Source: Brevipalpus yothersi (taxonomy: Eukaryota > Arthropoda > Arachnida > Trombidiformes > Tenuipalpidae). From it: DNA of 64,000 bases. The position numbers and the translations under genes are program-made. The stretch is from the NCBI GenBank assembly GCA_003956705.1, contig QZCP01000512.1, positions 196,364 through 260,363 on the forward strand. The letters are read 5' to 3'. Below, piece by piece: positions 47,501-59,652 of this stretch (the first letter of the stretch is position 1; each line of letters starts with the position of its first letter). The notes beneath the pieces are model-generated. The model was not told the DNA's origin. It did not search any database and saw nothing but the letters and a program-made list of their open reading frames with translations.

Positions 47501-50343
47501 TGATCGGACTCGCCGTGATTCAATTTGCGGCTCAAAGGTAACATGATAGGTGTGGACCAAATGTTGTGCTGGTGTATGCAATTTGAAATAGTTGGTTATA
47601 ACTTTGACCACTTTCCCACCACCTCCGACAGTTGTCTAGTGCAAGAAGAAATGGATTAACATTTTCAAAAACAATTCTTGTAAAAGCATAATGATTAAAT
47701 ACATATATACTCGAAATTCACATAAACTTACGGTTATGTTTGGAGGTTTTGTGACTAGGGTCGTAGTTCCACCTCCCCTAGCTCCACTTGGCCCAGCTTC
47801 TGGCTCTTTTTCACTCTGTCCTGGCCCCTTACCTTTTGGAGGCATCCCTCAAATCTATTCACGACAGTTGATATCCAATAAAAAAGGCAAAAATTCTTAC
47901 AGGTCAGTAGACTTGTGAGTCAAATTGTTGATAGTAATCGAGACTCATGTAAAGTACTCTATCCAAGTCCAAACGTCAATATGGCAGTTGGTCAGGATCT
48001 GCAAATGATATAATTCTCGTAATCAAGAGACGAGTCAGATCAAATTTATTTTCGAACTATATGATATCCTTCAATTTAGTTGATCATCGGATAACAATTA
48101 TTCCACTCTAATTTTTTCTCCAGAAAGATATTGCTATGCGATATCTTTTCTCTCAAGTAGCCAATTTCATCGAACTTAATGGTCAATTCTTCCGACAGAC
48201 AAAGAAATTTGAAGCACAAATCAGTGATTCGACATTTTCTTCATCGGTAATGGAGAGATTCCTCGATTTTCACTGGAAATTGGGGCAGATTTCTGAAGCA
48301 AAAGTTTAATTAAATTTTAGTTATTGAAAACTTTCGGTAAGCTAATTGAGCCTCAAAAATATCCTGGGACACTAAATATTGAAAGGTAATACCAGATAGA
48401 GGCATAATCTCTCCATTCGAGTAAAGCTGCAATTTAATGCCTCATCGGAGGAGAAAATCAATGAATTCAGAATATCTCATAAATCTGATTCCATTTTTCT
48501 AATCCTTTTTTTGGGGATGCTAGAAAACAATCTTAAAGATTTTTCAACCAAGATATGAACAGTTCTTTTTCTAAAATTCTATTTTCTCCGATATAAGGAA
48601 AAATTTTCAAACTTCCTGGAACAAGAGATGATACTCAACCACTAAAAAATTTCTTTTCCCACTTATATAGAAAGCTTCTATCCTTTTCTTGGAATTCAAC
48701 TCACCATTCTCGGGGATTTAAAATATTAATAATAATAATAATATCAATAATTCGATCAACAAGAATTGAAGATTCTGAAGAATGAATTCCGCTTTTCACC
48801 CCATAACTGTTCACTTTCGTTTACTATCTGACAGTTAACAATTTTCCAAAAACAATATGCATCAAGACTATGGAAAGAGGCAGATTAATCGAATCGCACC
48901 AATCAAATTCTTTTATAGCCTCCCGTCTATGTGATCAAATAAATTTAAGCTATACTAGAGTCAAATCTGGGATTTGACCTCTGTCAGAATGGCTGAACTG
49001 ATCGCAGAGAATTCAGGCAATCCTGATATTTGTTTATCCAGAAATAATAGTAAGAATTAGCAAGCTGAATGCTTCTTCTCATTCCTATCAATCGAAATAA
49101 CAAATGGTTAGTGATTATAAGTAATTATCATACATTTATGTATAAAGACATTGAAGAACTCATCTCACAAGTCCTCTGTGACTCTTAGAAAATAGTTCAG
49201 TGGAGGAATTTTCATTTATCCATTTCTCACTTTTATCTCAAAGAATTAATCATCATCATATCTTCATTTGTTATAAAATTTCTCTTCTCTTTTCACTCTT
49301 TTTTTGTGTGGGACAAGAAAAATTTTGGAAATCGGCAAAACAAATTCTATGACCATACATACTTTTATAGATGATACTGAATGACTACCAATCAGACTTT
49401 AGTTTGACGAGTTTGATCGACTTGGAAATGGGCCCAGTTGTCGGTTGATTGATAAAAGTTCACAATTTCATTGTAATCGACGAGCAATCATCCGGCCATT
49501 CGTGAACTCACAAAAATTTTGAAATTATTATGATCGGGAATCAAAGTTGTGAGAGTTTCATTGCTAATAGTTATGTATGAACAGAGCTTCATGTCAGTTA
49601 ATGTACACTTTACAAGTTTTATCTCCTCAATTTCACAGTGTCTAAATTCTGAAGACTTGAATCAGTTTCAAAATCGATCTAGTTTTATATATGCACTATG
49701 TACAGTTAATTACTCATTTTAGAGGGAGTTTTTGCATCTTACTAATTGCACAATTTCAAGATAATACGCTGAGGTGCGAGGATCATTGCAGATTGAATGA
49801 GAAGTCAGGGAGATTGTTTGGTATTTCAGTTGAAGGACCAAAAATTGACTGGCCTGTCGATCAATTGATTGATTAATCCATATGACAAAAAATTTCCTTT
49901 TTCATGGAAAGATTAACTTTTACGCCTGTACTTCGGATATTTCAGGGCCCAGGAAAGCATTGGCTTGTCAAGCAGTCCACATACCATGTGTATAGTCCAT
50001 ATTTGACGAAAATTATTCCCTCAATCAAGTAACTTAGTTATACCAAACAGTAGCAGAATCAAAAGGCATTAACAGTTAATCTTAACCATCACCTGATTGA
50101 ATGTCAATTAGATGTTTAGCAGTTATTCGATATGAATTTGAAGTCATTGTTGGAAGAATTTTTCAGGTCCAAAGAATAAAATCAAGCATCCACCAAGATG
50201 GGATAAACTAGTTAGGTTCTGATTATAATTTTTCTCTGATTTGTGGGAAGATTTTGTGATTTTCACTCAAATTGGAGAATTTTTTTTGACATGCTAACGA
50301 TCATAAATGTGCGGATTGGTATCATTCGATTGATTCCGATTAA
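44560..50343. repeat. Tandem duplication, copy 2 (5.8 kb, carries Piwi C)
   Basis: Direct repeat of 38725-44559 with small indels and scattered substitutions. The junction at 44559/44560 reads CGATTAA then TTGCTGG; the right end leaves the repeat after CGATTAA at 50343. The non-coding 47,846-50,343 part mirrors 42,018-44,559 and holds no gene. Confidence 0.92.
45204..47845 (-). CDS. Piwi-clade Argonaute C, four exons
   Basis: Exons 47845-47732, 47635-46049, 45988-45380 and 45320-45204 encode 808 residues. The N-terminal exon (MPPKGKGPGQSEKEPEAGPS) resembles that of B, and one codon is added at the start of exon 2. The PIWI tetrad is intact (CGFDVYHD, RDELS, IYRDGVG, QYAHKLAY). The flanks match Piwi B closely, yet in part of MID this protein matches A (DRINDWRNAIEQVPKE, NNKKERYDAIKQ), suggesting gene conversion. 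The extreme C-terminus (HRSTSALLDNSLYYL) is unique to it. Confidence 0.94.
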
Positions 50344-50859
50344 GAAGATTGAAAACATTCGTAATTTCTGATTTTTCTCCTCTATGGAGAAACATTTTCT
50401 GAGGATCCAGTCTAAAATGCGAGTTAGTCCGATTTGGGAGGCTTTCTCTTATTCAATTTTATCAGTAGCTTCGAACGATATATGTAGTTCTGCTAAACAA
50501 TCTGATTGAATCTTCGGATATTCTCTCGTGTCCTTTATGATAAAATCAGCCAGTGTCGCTCAGTTGAAGCTTTTCATTTCAATATCGGAGTTGATGCTCC
50601 AGGAAAATTGATGAAGGAAATTTTTCAATCCTCGTTCGAGAGCTTAAGTCTTACTAAATACATATGTATGTTAAGTCTTACCTCATCAATCCTTTTTCCA
50701 ATAAAACTAAGTTCACTTCATGCTTCTCCATACCTGTCAATTCACCTTAAACAAACATTCATTCAATTAGACTGATTTATTATAATTGCATGAATAAATA
50801 CATATATGAACCCATAAGATTAGATTGTCGTCAGGCTTTTTTAGAATATTTAGACAAAA
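50344..50859. other. Spacer right of the duplication
   Basis: AT-rich unique sequence. One plus-strand open frame (50506-50775) is not protein-like enough to call. Confidence 0.25.
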
Positions 50860-51850
50860 AATGTGTAAGCATGCAACATTTGTATGTTTAAAGTAATATT
50901 CTTGAGTGATAAAACTGATAAGCTCACAGTTATTACAGAGAATCATAACAGTAACAAGCGAAAAGTTTTCATCATCTAGGCTAAAGAAACGAGCATTTAT
51001 ATTTTTAGATACAATGATGAAAGCAAATTGTACGTTCTTACCAATTTGATCATCACAAGCATCTTTCATTTCACCCTTGGTTACAAGCTCCATGTTTCAT
51101 ACACCTACTCCGTCCCGAATAAATTATGACTCTCATGGGTGGTGTATTGTTACTGTGTCCTAAATTTTCTCCATTACTGGGCTAATTTTTTGGTATTCGA
51201 ACTTGTAAGCTGCCAGCATGATGAAGGTAATAAATTTGACTGTAGGAGGAACTGCCACCTTTCTTTCAATTCTCTAAAGAATACATCAGATTCTTCAATC
51301 ACTTTGCCTTCATCCCTTGGCCCTGAAGATGTGATCAGATTAACTTTGCTCAAAACTAAAGTATTTATAGTAACCAGAGTGTCACCTGAACTCATTTTCA
51401 ATTCACCCATTTCGTTTTAGATTTGTTCTCTCTTCATGAGACCTATGAATTCTTAGATCTTTGGATTCTTTGTTGAGGGTTTAAATTAAGCAATTTTCTC
51501 AATGTTCATCAGGAAATTATGATCCTCATCTCTTTTTGAAAGGCTAGCCAAAATAAATACATCAGGAATAATCAAGATCATCACTCTAAAATCTAGAGAA
51601 TTATCTTATCTATCTAGGGCTCCTATTAAGATATCAATTTTCGAAACCAGATAAGTCAAATCATTAGATTACCTCACTTTTCGATGTTAGAGAAAATCAC
51701 AAAAAATACTGCAAGGTTGATACTTCTTTTTCCAAAGTGAGATGAGTATGTTTCAATAAAATCGATGAGAAGTTCACTAATCCTTCAACAGAAATTCACC
51801 AATACGCTTTCATTCTTGAGCGATGCCCCTCATCAGTCAGTTTTCCAGCA
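50860..51850 (-). pseudogene. Decayed Piwi copy
   Basis: Read on the minus strand, pieces of Piwi follow in the right order but in shifting frames: a stretch like DxxYLVxxxxxLxG near 51640 (A has DPIYLIPEICTLTG), then HNFLMNIEKIA near 51520, the LITSSGPRDEGKVI block near 51330 (A has LIMSGAPGAKEGPVI), the RDGVG motif near 51110 with a one-base shift before it and a stop after it, and FAFIIVSKNINARFF near 51010. It lacks the first and last exons. It is clearly non-functional and older than the B/C duplication. Confidence 0.8.
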
Positions 51851-52083
51851 AATTCAAGTCAAATGTCTTGGCATGTTTGTATTGAATCTTGATTGGGCAT
51901 GAAAGCATCCAATAAATCAAATATATTCATTATAATTGGGTAGATTACATTTATAAATCAGTTGGTTCATGGATTTCACCCAGGAGCGTTAGAATATTCC
52001 GACAAAGAATTTTGGTTAGTACAGTGTATAATATAGTATTAATATAATAGTTGAAGGATTCTCATACGAAGAGATTGATGAGC

Positions 52084-53099
52084 TCACAGGTAATACAAAA
52101 AATTGGCGAGATCTTTGGTTTGCGCTCTGTGAAGAGACATGCCAGCTAAATATGCGAGCTTATGGGCATACTGGCATGGGGCTGGATTTTTAATAGCTCC
52201 CTGTAGTGAGAAAAAGGGACGAATAAATGAAAATTCCAAAAATGAATGCTCGATAGTCAAACTTACCTGCCAATTAAAGTACATGTAGGACAATTTGTAA
52301 GCCAACTCTTGAAGCCCTGCAGGCTTGACATCTTGGTCATCCGCAATGACATCATACATCGTTGGAGTAAAAGTCCCTTCTTGGACACTTTGGCTGATGA
52401 GATAAAAGAAATATTTGTTCGGCGAAGTAACTGTATTATCAATTGAAGTACCGGGGCTACAATTTACTCGGTTTGCACCTTCAATCTTCCAGAACCGAGC
52501 ATTGACTCTTTTGGTTACGATGATGAAAATAAGTTCTAGCCCAAAATCAGAGAATTCCTCCAAGGCTTTACGAGTGTCCTTTATTTCACCTTCCATTACC
52601 CTACTAATGTCTCCAACTCCCACACCATCTCGAAATATTACAATGAACTTTGGTTTCCCTCCACTTTTCTTCATGTATGCTTGGATCGCATTCCTCACAT
52701 ATTTGGTGAAATTTTGTGACAACTCTCTACGATCTCGATGGAAAAGGACTTGAGAGAAATATCGATTATAATAAGAGCTGTTAGGTGTGCTTATAAAAGC
52801 TCCAGCAGAGAAACCTTCGCGATCTGAGTCATGATGTACGTCAAAACCACAGAGTATCGATTTTCCGATCTGAAGGTGAAGAAAACATCTTAAAGTGAAA
52901 GAGTGAACATTGTTTGTGAGAATTATCTTACCGATACATGAATTCTCCAAGCTTCACCATCAAGCTTGCAGGCCATCTGAATGGCAATCTTTGTCACCAC
53001 AGACAGAGTTGACTGTTTATTTATGTGATTTGCCACCACATCATGAGATGAAATTCCCTCTTCAAGGCAACAGTGTTGCTTGATGGCATCATACATCAT
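52084..53099 (-). CDS. PIWI-domain-only Piwi copy D
   Basis: Exons 53099-52932, 52869-52267 and 52200-52084 form an intact frame of 295 residues with the same intron positions as the full Piwi genes, but nothing corresponding to the N, PAZ and most of MID. It begins with two adjacent ATG codons (MMYDAIKQHCC) directly preceded in frame by TAA, so the frame starts exactly where homology starts. The slicer tetrad is present (LCGFDVHHD, RRELS, FRDGVG, CQYAHKLAY) and no stop or frameshift is seen over 1 kb. It is diverged from A-C and E. It may be a 5'-truncated pseudogene still young enough to be open, or a short PIWI-only protein; selection data are needed to decide. Confidence 0.65.
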
Positions 53100-53160
53100 T
53101 TACATGTATAATGTATCATATGATATGATATCATGCATGTTTGAAATATTCGTCCATTCT

Positions 53161-53225
53161 TTGGTTTGATTGTTTGACTGAACAGATGATGGTAGATTGA
53201 TTGGCCACCCAATCAATCAAACCAA
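53161..53225. repeat. Nested inverted repeats upstream of Piwi D
   Basis: GATTGATTGG (53195-53204) and CCAATCAATC (53209-53218) form a perfect 10-bp stem with a 4-base loop; TTGGTTTGATTG (53161-53172) also pairs with CAATCAAACCAA (53214-53225). The AT-rich segment 53112-53140 is itself palindrome-like. This lies at the truncation end of Piwi D. The rest of 53,100-54,108 shows no gene. Confidence 0.7.
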
Positions 53226-54108
53226 TCTTCTGGTTGAGTGATCTCTATATCAATAATATTAAGAGAATCAAAGTTCGTACGTTGAATGTTCAACTTCCCT
53301 GAAAATTAGGCATTTACTCTCCGTAAAGCGAGGATAAAATGATGGCAATCTTACTTTTAATGCTAGCTTTGAGGACCATTCAGTCCACCAACCTATCAAA
53401 TCAAAGTTTACCTTACTCTCAATGCAAGCAATCTTCTATGAGCCCATGAATTTTACGATGGTATGAATGATGATCTCTCACAATAACGAAACGAAAGTCG
53501 TTCATCTTGGTTTGTATGACTCGCTATAACAAAGTTGAGCTCACAATTCTCGGCTCATTATGGACTGATATGGACTGATAAGACATTGACTCTTCTGAAT
53601 AGAATGATAAAATTTTGCACGACAATCATCATTTCAAGCCTTTATATCATCCTGTTCATAGAGATGCTATTTGTGGGTTAATAAAAATTTACATGATGGT
53701 TGAGAAAAATAGCAGCCATCTCTTCGGTTCCTAATAGAAGATCCAGGATGTTACTGTCTCGAGTTTCTCCCGAGTATAGAAATTTTTATTGAAATGAATT
53801 GATGGCGATTGAAATACATATAGAATAGGAAATTTGGCATGGAGCAAGTTTGAATCATGACCACGGTGTTGATTACTCACGCTAAAATGGTATATTCATC
53901 ATATTATCAAGAGAAATTCATACTATCTGATTTCAATTTTCGAAGAAAAATTCAGAATAAATCGAAAGTTTTTCATCATTGAAAATAAAGGCAAAAATCA
54001 GAGTTAGTTTGAGTTTTCAGGAAAAATAATGTGATTCTCATTATTGTATGCTCTCAATAGCTATGCCGAGCTATTCCAAGTGTAACATGAAGGCAAATCA
54101 GTGTATTG

Positions 54109-56761
54109 TCACAGAAAGTAAAGACGCTTGGAGAGGCGTTCATTTGGAGCGTTACGAAGATTTTGGCCAGCCAAATATGCGAGTTTATGGGCATATTGAC
54201 AAGGTGCTGGAACTTTGATAGTTCCCTGGTTAATAATAGAAAGAGAATTTGATCAGAATTCTTTTGGCTACTATGAAGTATTCAAACTTACCTGCCAATT
54301 ATAGTAGAAGTGGCATGACTTATAAGCAAGAATTTGCTGTTTCCCTATGCCAATATTAAAGTCATCGGTGATTACATTATAGTGTGTTGGTGTGGCAGTC
54401 CCCCCTCTGACACTCTGACTGACAAGATAAAAGTCATTTCTACTTTTAAGAGTGACTTCAGTATCAATCACAGTTCCAGGGTCACAGTTATCATAAGTAC
54501 CATCTGGTTTTTTAGTGAAAAATTTAGCATTCACTCTTTTGTCAATGATGATGAAGGCAAGCTTGATCTCATTCTTAGAGCCAGGAGGAGTTATTTTTTT
54601 AAGAGCATTGTTGACACCAACCACTTCTTTTTTTCTCACACTATCGATGTTCCCTTCGCCCACACCATCACGATAAACCAACACATACTTGGGTGGGCCA
54701 TCATTTTTTGCAATATATTCTCTGAGCGCATTTCCCATATTTTCTTCAAATTTAGTGGAAAGTTCTTCACGTGCCTGATGAAAATCAACGTGAGAATAGT
54801 ACTGACCATGATATTGGTCGAGTGTGCTCACAAAAGCTCCAACAGAATTTTTTTTACCTCTTCCCTCGTGATAAACATCGAAGCCACAGATCATCAATTT
54901 TTCTAGCTGAAAGAAAGGCAGAGTGAGATTTTACCTCCAAATTGTTAGAAAAATCAATTTACCGGATTATAAATTCTCCAAGCTTCACAACCAAGTTTAC
55001 AAGCCATTTGGATAATTATCTTGGTGACCACCGACATCACTCTTTCCTGTTTCGCTAGTGTCCTTGTGACAATAACTTGCGAAGGAATACCCCTCTCAAT
55101 ACAACAGATCTGCTTGATGGTATCATAACGTTCTTTCCTGTTATTAGGAACGATGAATACTATCATATTAGATTGTTCAGGAACTTGTTCAATTGCACTC
55201 CTCCACCCGCCGGGATCATCTTTATTCACAATCATGAGAGGTGGTGGCCTTCTAGTAAATGCATTGAATCCAATCTGATTACAAACATCCATCATGGGTT
55301 GAAGGAGTTCGTCGTACTTTGATCGGTCATTCTCTAACGCAACGAATGCAATCGAACGGACTTGAGTAGAGACTGGAATCTTCTGATTTCTCATATCTCG
55401 AGCGAAATCAGCGTTCTGTATCACAGGTCCTTCCTTAGCTCCTGGAGCTCCCGACATGATAAGCATCTCTTTCTCCAAAACTTTAGCGTCAATAGAAACC
55501 CTTTTTTCAGAATACTTCATATCCCATTCGTTCAGCTTCGCCTGCACTTCATCATTGGTTTGGAATTTTTGCATCAGCTCGTCCAATCTTATTATTCGAT
55601 CTTGCGGTGTTAATTTAGTAACATTGTTCAACTTCTTCATGAAATTGAAATCACTTCTGATTTCCTCTGTTATCCCTGTCAACGTACATAGCTCTGGAAC
55701 CAAATATATTGGGTCAGTACGGCCAGCTCTTCTGTCTCTAGTCGATGGCATCACAACTAGCATTGGCTGATCATTTGGGTTCTTGATTTTTACTCCCGGG
55801 TAATGCTCTTCATAATAATCAACATAAGAAATCTCTCGGTCTCCCCACTGGAAAGTTTTTAGGGGATTCATCTCTTCATTGATGTCATGAATACGATAGG
55901 TCTTGTGATTAAACTTTGTCATAACAATTTGACCCTTGAGCTGGCTCCTAGCCTGTGTTAACCAATGCTGTCCATGTTTTTTCCGAGCTTTTTTTATAAG
56001 GTCAAAAGCATCTTCATCTCGAACAAATTTGAACGTGATATCAACCATCATCATCAATCCTCCCTTGTGTACGTTGATAGCTGTGTTGGCTCCTTTGTGG
56101 ATCTCAACCTTACCATATTTTCGATCGTCCTCACTATGAATCGAATTGACTTCAAAAAAATTGCGCCCAATTAACCTCATTCCAATTCTAGCTAGAAATC
56201 CTCTTGCCTGAGTGTTGTAGAAGCGAATCAACTCTCCATCATTAGCCCCAACTTGTGAAATAAATTTTAAAGTAATCACCACTTCCTTATTGTTTGGTTT
56301 TTGAGTAGCTTTCATAGTTTTCGCTTCTTCTTTCAATTTATTAGCTGTTTTCACGTTGGAATGACCATCATAAACAAAAACACATCCCAATTGAGCAGCA
56401 TTTGAATAGAAGAGAGCTTTTCGAACTCTATCTGATACAATCTCTGGCGTGAAAGTAACAGTATAATTATAAAATTTTCTTTTCTCTCCCATATCCACTC
56501 TATAATAGTTGGCCTCAATCTTACAACTTCTTTCCTATTTGAACGAAACAATGTATCAGCCTTCCAATAAAAAGAGAACGAATGTATTGAGATACTTACT
56601 CCTGCACTAGGACCTGATGCAACTTGACCTCTTCCTTGCGGAGGAGCCCTTGATCCATCCCTTGATCCTGATGCTGATCCTGATGCTGATCCTGATGCTG
56701 ATCCTAACCCTGACCCTTGTCCCAGTGAAGCTCCTGAACTTTTTTTTCGCACAGGTGGCAT
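54109..56761 (-). CDS. Piwi-clade Argonaute E, four exons
   Basis: Exons 56761-56600, 56534-54963, 54906-54292 and 54225-54109 encode 821 residues. The first exon contains a Gly-Ser-Ala tandem repeat (SASGSASGSASGS) and GR/RG dipeptides. PAZ, MID and PIWI domains are complete. The tetrad residues are kept: GFDVYHE (D), REELS (E), VYRDGVG (D) and QYAHKLAY (H). It is the most divergent full-length member, for example the N-domain start (MGEKRKFYNYTVTFTPEIV) and the second half of MID. It has the same exon plan and orientation as A-C, so it is an older tandem paralogue and probably close to the ancestral copy of the cluster. Confidence 0.93.
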
Positions 56762-57950
56762 CTTTTAGATAGAATTAGAATTCAAGAAATTCACCAGATT
56801 TTCAATCAAAAGAAAAAGATTATGGACAAAAAACAATATTTTGGATCAATTAGCTAAGGTATCTCACAATTAATCAGTATAAAAGAGCTAAATGAGGCTG
56901 TGAGATGGATAGTCAGATCTCATGAGAACTTGTCAGTGTTTGTCTGTGAAATGATCCCTCAAGCTACTCAGATAAATTATTTATTTCTCTTTTGTGCCAT
57001 GAGATACCTTGCAATCATGAGATGATTAAACTGAAGATCAAATTTCTTCATTTATCGGTACAAATTTGACCCCTATTCGTCAAGATATGACGGTCATAAA
57101 AATTTCAAAATGGGATGAGGTTAAGAATGTTCAGAAAAACAATTATTCTACCCTTCACTATAGTTCTAGAAATTGGACTACTCACTAATTGGCACCAATC
57201 TGACCCGCTTCTGTTATGATGAGATAGTCTCAGAATTTCAGATGTTCACATGATGATGAATTTTAGAAACAAGAGTGGTTTTCGTAGCGATTGAGATGAT
57301 AGATAATATTTATTATTTATTTAATATTTGTAATGAAGAGAAGGTTCTCAGGAGGAGAGATTAACTTCTCACCAAAAACTCCTATTGGATTTCAAGATGT
57401 TTTAATACACTAAATTTTTAGAATAGAATAAGGACTCAAAGGTTTTTAATACCTATACTTTCATACCCTTTTTCTTATTCCATGATAAAAATATGATATG
57501 GAGAATTTGATTCGATGAACCGATTCCACCGATTGTACTCAGATATTTTAGTGAATATCGAAACATAATCTGTACCAGGGTAGAATCATTTCAGAATCAG
57601 GTGACCGGACCAGAGAAATTAGTAGAATCTTAAAAGTTCATGTTAACTCAGGGGGATGGGATTTTAGGGCCTCACAATTAATAGCAATGGGGATGTAAAT
57701 ATCAGATCTTCCTCCAATCTGGAGAATCGACCGATCTTAATAGATCTTAAGAGGCTTTTGGATGAGTGCATTGACTCGATGGCTCACTTGACATGCTACA
57801 CGGAGCGAAACAGACTTATAGTTTATCTCTCCAGATTCATAGATATATTTGTATATTTGAGACACTGAAGAGGAGGAACTCGATTTTCGTGATCTCTTGA
57901 GGAGAAATTGAAAATATCGATTTTTGATCACTCAAGTGGAATTTAATTCA
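56762..57950. other. Intergenic between Piwi E and the PREP remnant
   Basis: AT-rich and unique, with no supported gene. It should hold the Piwi E promoter on its left side. Confidence 0.3.
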
Positions 57951-57955
57951 GCCTA

Positions 57956-58651
57956 ACCGGAAATAACCGTGGTAACTAGAAAATTATTGACCCATCTGGT
58001 ATGTTGTCTTGAGTGACCATATTCGGTCACACGAAACTCCCCTGAAAAAATATCAGGCGCTAGGTTTGAGCTCGCAGCAACCAAAAGACCTCCATTTGAA
58101 CCACCCTCAATAATAAGCCTGAAAAAATCAATATTGATCAATAAATTCATCAATTTAGAACGGATAAATTCCAAGGAATTGTAAGGAAATAACTCAGTAG
58201 TAAGAAGTTGCTATGATAAAATTGAAAAGGTAGGAAAAAAGAAAAGTTCAGATAACTCGTCTGAGGAGATATTCGAGTTTTGATTGGAGTATGAAATCCA
58301 ATATGCAGTGATAGTTCAAACTCATAATTGAATAACTCACTTGTTCTTGTGACTGTAGCCCTCTTTGATAAGATACTTTCCAGCATTTATGAAGTCTTCG
58401 AAACAGTTCATTTTGTTACCCAACCTTCCATCATCATGCCACTTCTGACCGTATTCACTGATAACATTCAAAAATTATTTTTGTGAGGAGCGTGATTGAA
58501 AAAATGAGAATTGTGCACGAAAATCAGGATAACCAACCCTCCTCCTCTTATATTGGCAATGGCATATACTCCACGAAAGTTTTTCAGCCACATTATAGTC
58601 GATGATGAGTAGTAAGGTTGAATCGAAATATCAAACCCACCATATCCGTAA
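57956..58651 (-). pseudogene. PREP: Prolyl oligopeptidase (PREP), 3' part of a broken gene
   Basis: Minus-strand exons at about 58651-58546 (YGYGGFDISI, then GVYAIANIRGGG), 58460-58340 (EYGQKWHDDGRLGNKMNCFE, then LIKEGYSHKN) and 58122 downward (LIIEGGSNGGLLVAASSN, with the catalytic-serine motif GGSNGG) are unmistakable PREP. After PDIFSG the sequence appears to jump to TEYG, skipping about 25 residues, then ends without the Asp and His of the triad. The upstream end is cut by the 4.6 kb insertion. PREP cleaves short peptides after proline in the cytosol; this copy cannot encode a working enzyme. Confidence 0.85.
58645..58651. repeat. Target-site duplication, left copy (TCCGTAA)
   Basis: Seven bases identical to 63259-63265. 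Removing one copy plus the insertion restores an uninterrupted PREP reading (SPCKLYG continuing into YGGFDISI). Confidence 0.8.
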
Positions 58652-58838
58652 CTTTATTATTTCATTAAAAATGAGGTGAAAACAAAGTTTTTCGGTCGCA
58701 TAAGACCTCACAACTTATGGGGAGGGAGAAAATGGGATGAGAAGGGGTAAAAATGTTAATGGTAAGAGAAAAAATTCTAAGAGAAAATTCAAGAGGAAAG
58801 TTTGGGAGGGATACAAGATGGTAGAGTAGAAGGACAAA

Positions 58839-59616
58839 TTATCGCAAGATTCTTGTTCGGTCGATTTTTTTCTTTTCTATTTGTTTTACCAAGTCCAGTT
58901 GTTCTAGAGTTATCAGCACATCCTTCATCGGGCTTGATTTTACTTCCTCCATGCACATCAGATGATGTTTGTTCCCGCAACCGTGAGTACCAATCGTAAA
59001 GTGAGTACGTTTTAAGTGCTTCCTTAGGAAGGATCGACTTCGAAATTCTAAATGACAAATGATGCATACCCACTCCTTTGGGTTTGAACAATCGTCAGGG
59101 ACCAGAAGTAAGTCCACCATTGCTTCTGTTATCAGAACTTTCTGCTTCATCCGTCCTTGAAGAAGGATCCAAATCATGTCTAGAGGTGTTGGGAACACTA
59201 TTTTTCTCGTTGGCCAAGACATCACCTCTGCCAATCCAATCTGTGTACCATTTTGGTCGAGGTGGATTTGTTACCAGAATTGAATTGTCTTTATTTTCTG
59301 TCGAACGTTCTTCGAGATGTTCTCTGGGAGAGACTGAATACACTGAGGGACATGGTTCACGTTGGCCTTCACTAATCTCTTGATCGTCATAACTTCTGGT
59401 GATAATTGTTCGGGGAGTTGAGTCTGTTCTCCTTCGGTGATCTGACGAAGAGCTAGATCGAGCTGATCTATTTCGACCTCTTCCAGGTGTAGATCGATAT
59501 CTTCCACGAGATCTTCTGCTGCGGACATGTTGTCCAGAACGTCTAGAACCTCTTGTGCCATGATGGCTTAGTAATGTTTCAACTAATTGAATAATATGAT
59601 TGCCATCCATAAACAA
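58839..59616 (-). CDS. Insertion ORF6: Ser/Arg-rich protein plus finger region in a shifted frame
   Basis: From an ATG at 59616 a frame of 173 residues is very rich in Ser and Arg (SRRSRGRYR, RSARSSSSS), with a PPRPKWYTDW block near residue 122, ending at 59095. An overlapping second frame (59234-58839) continues with a C2H2-like finger (CIICHLEFRSRSFLRKHLKR). A one-base shift near 59110 would join the two, so this is either one gene with a frameshift or two overlapping ones. The SR-rich part resembles nucleic-acid-binding proteins in composition only; no family is recognised. Confidence 0.5.
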
Positions 59617-59652
59617 CTAGAATTTGAACTTAAAAGAAAATTTTAATGTGTA

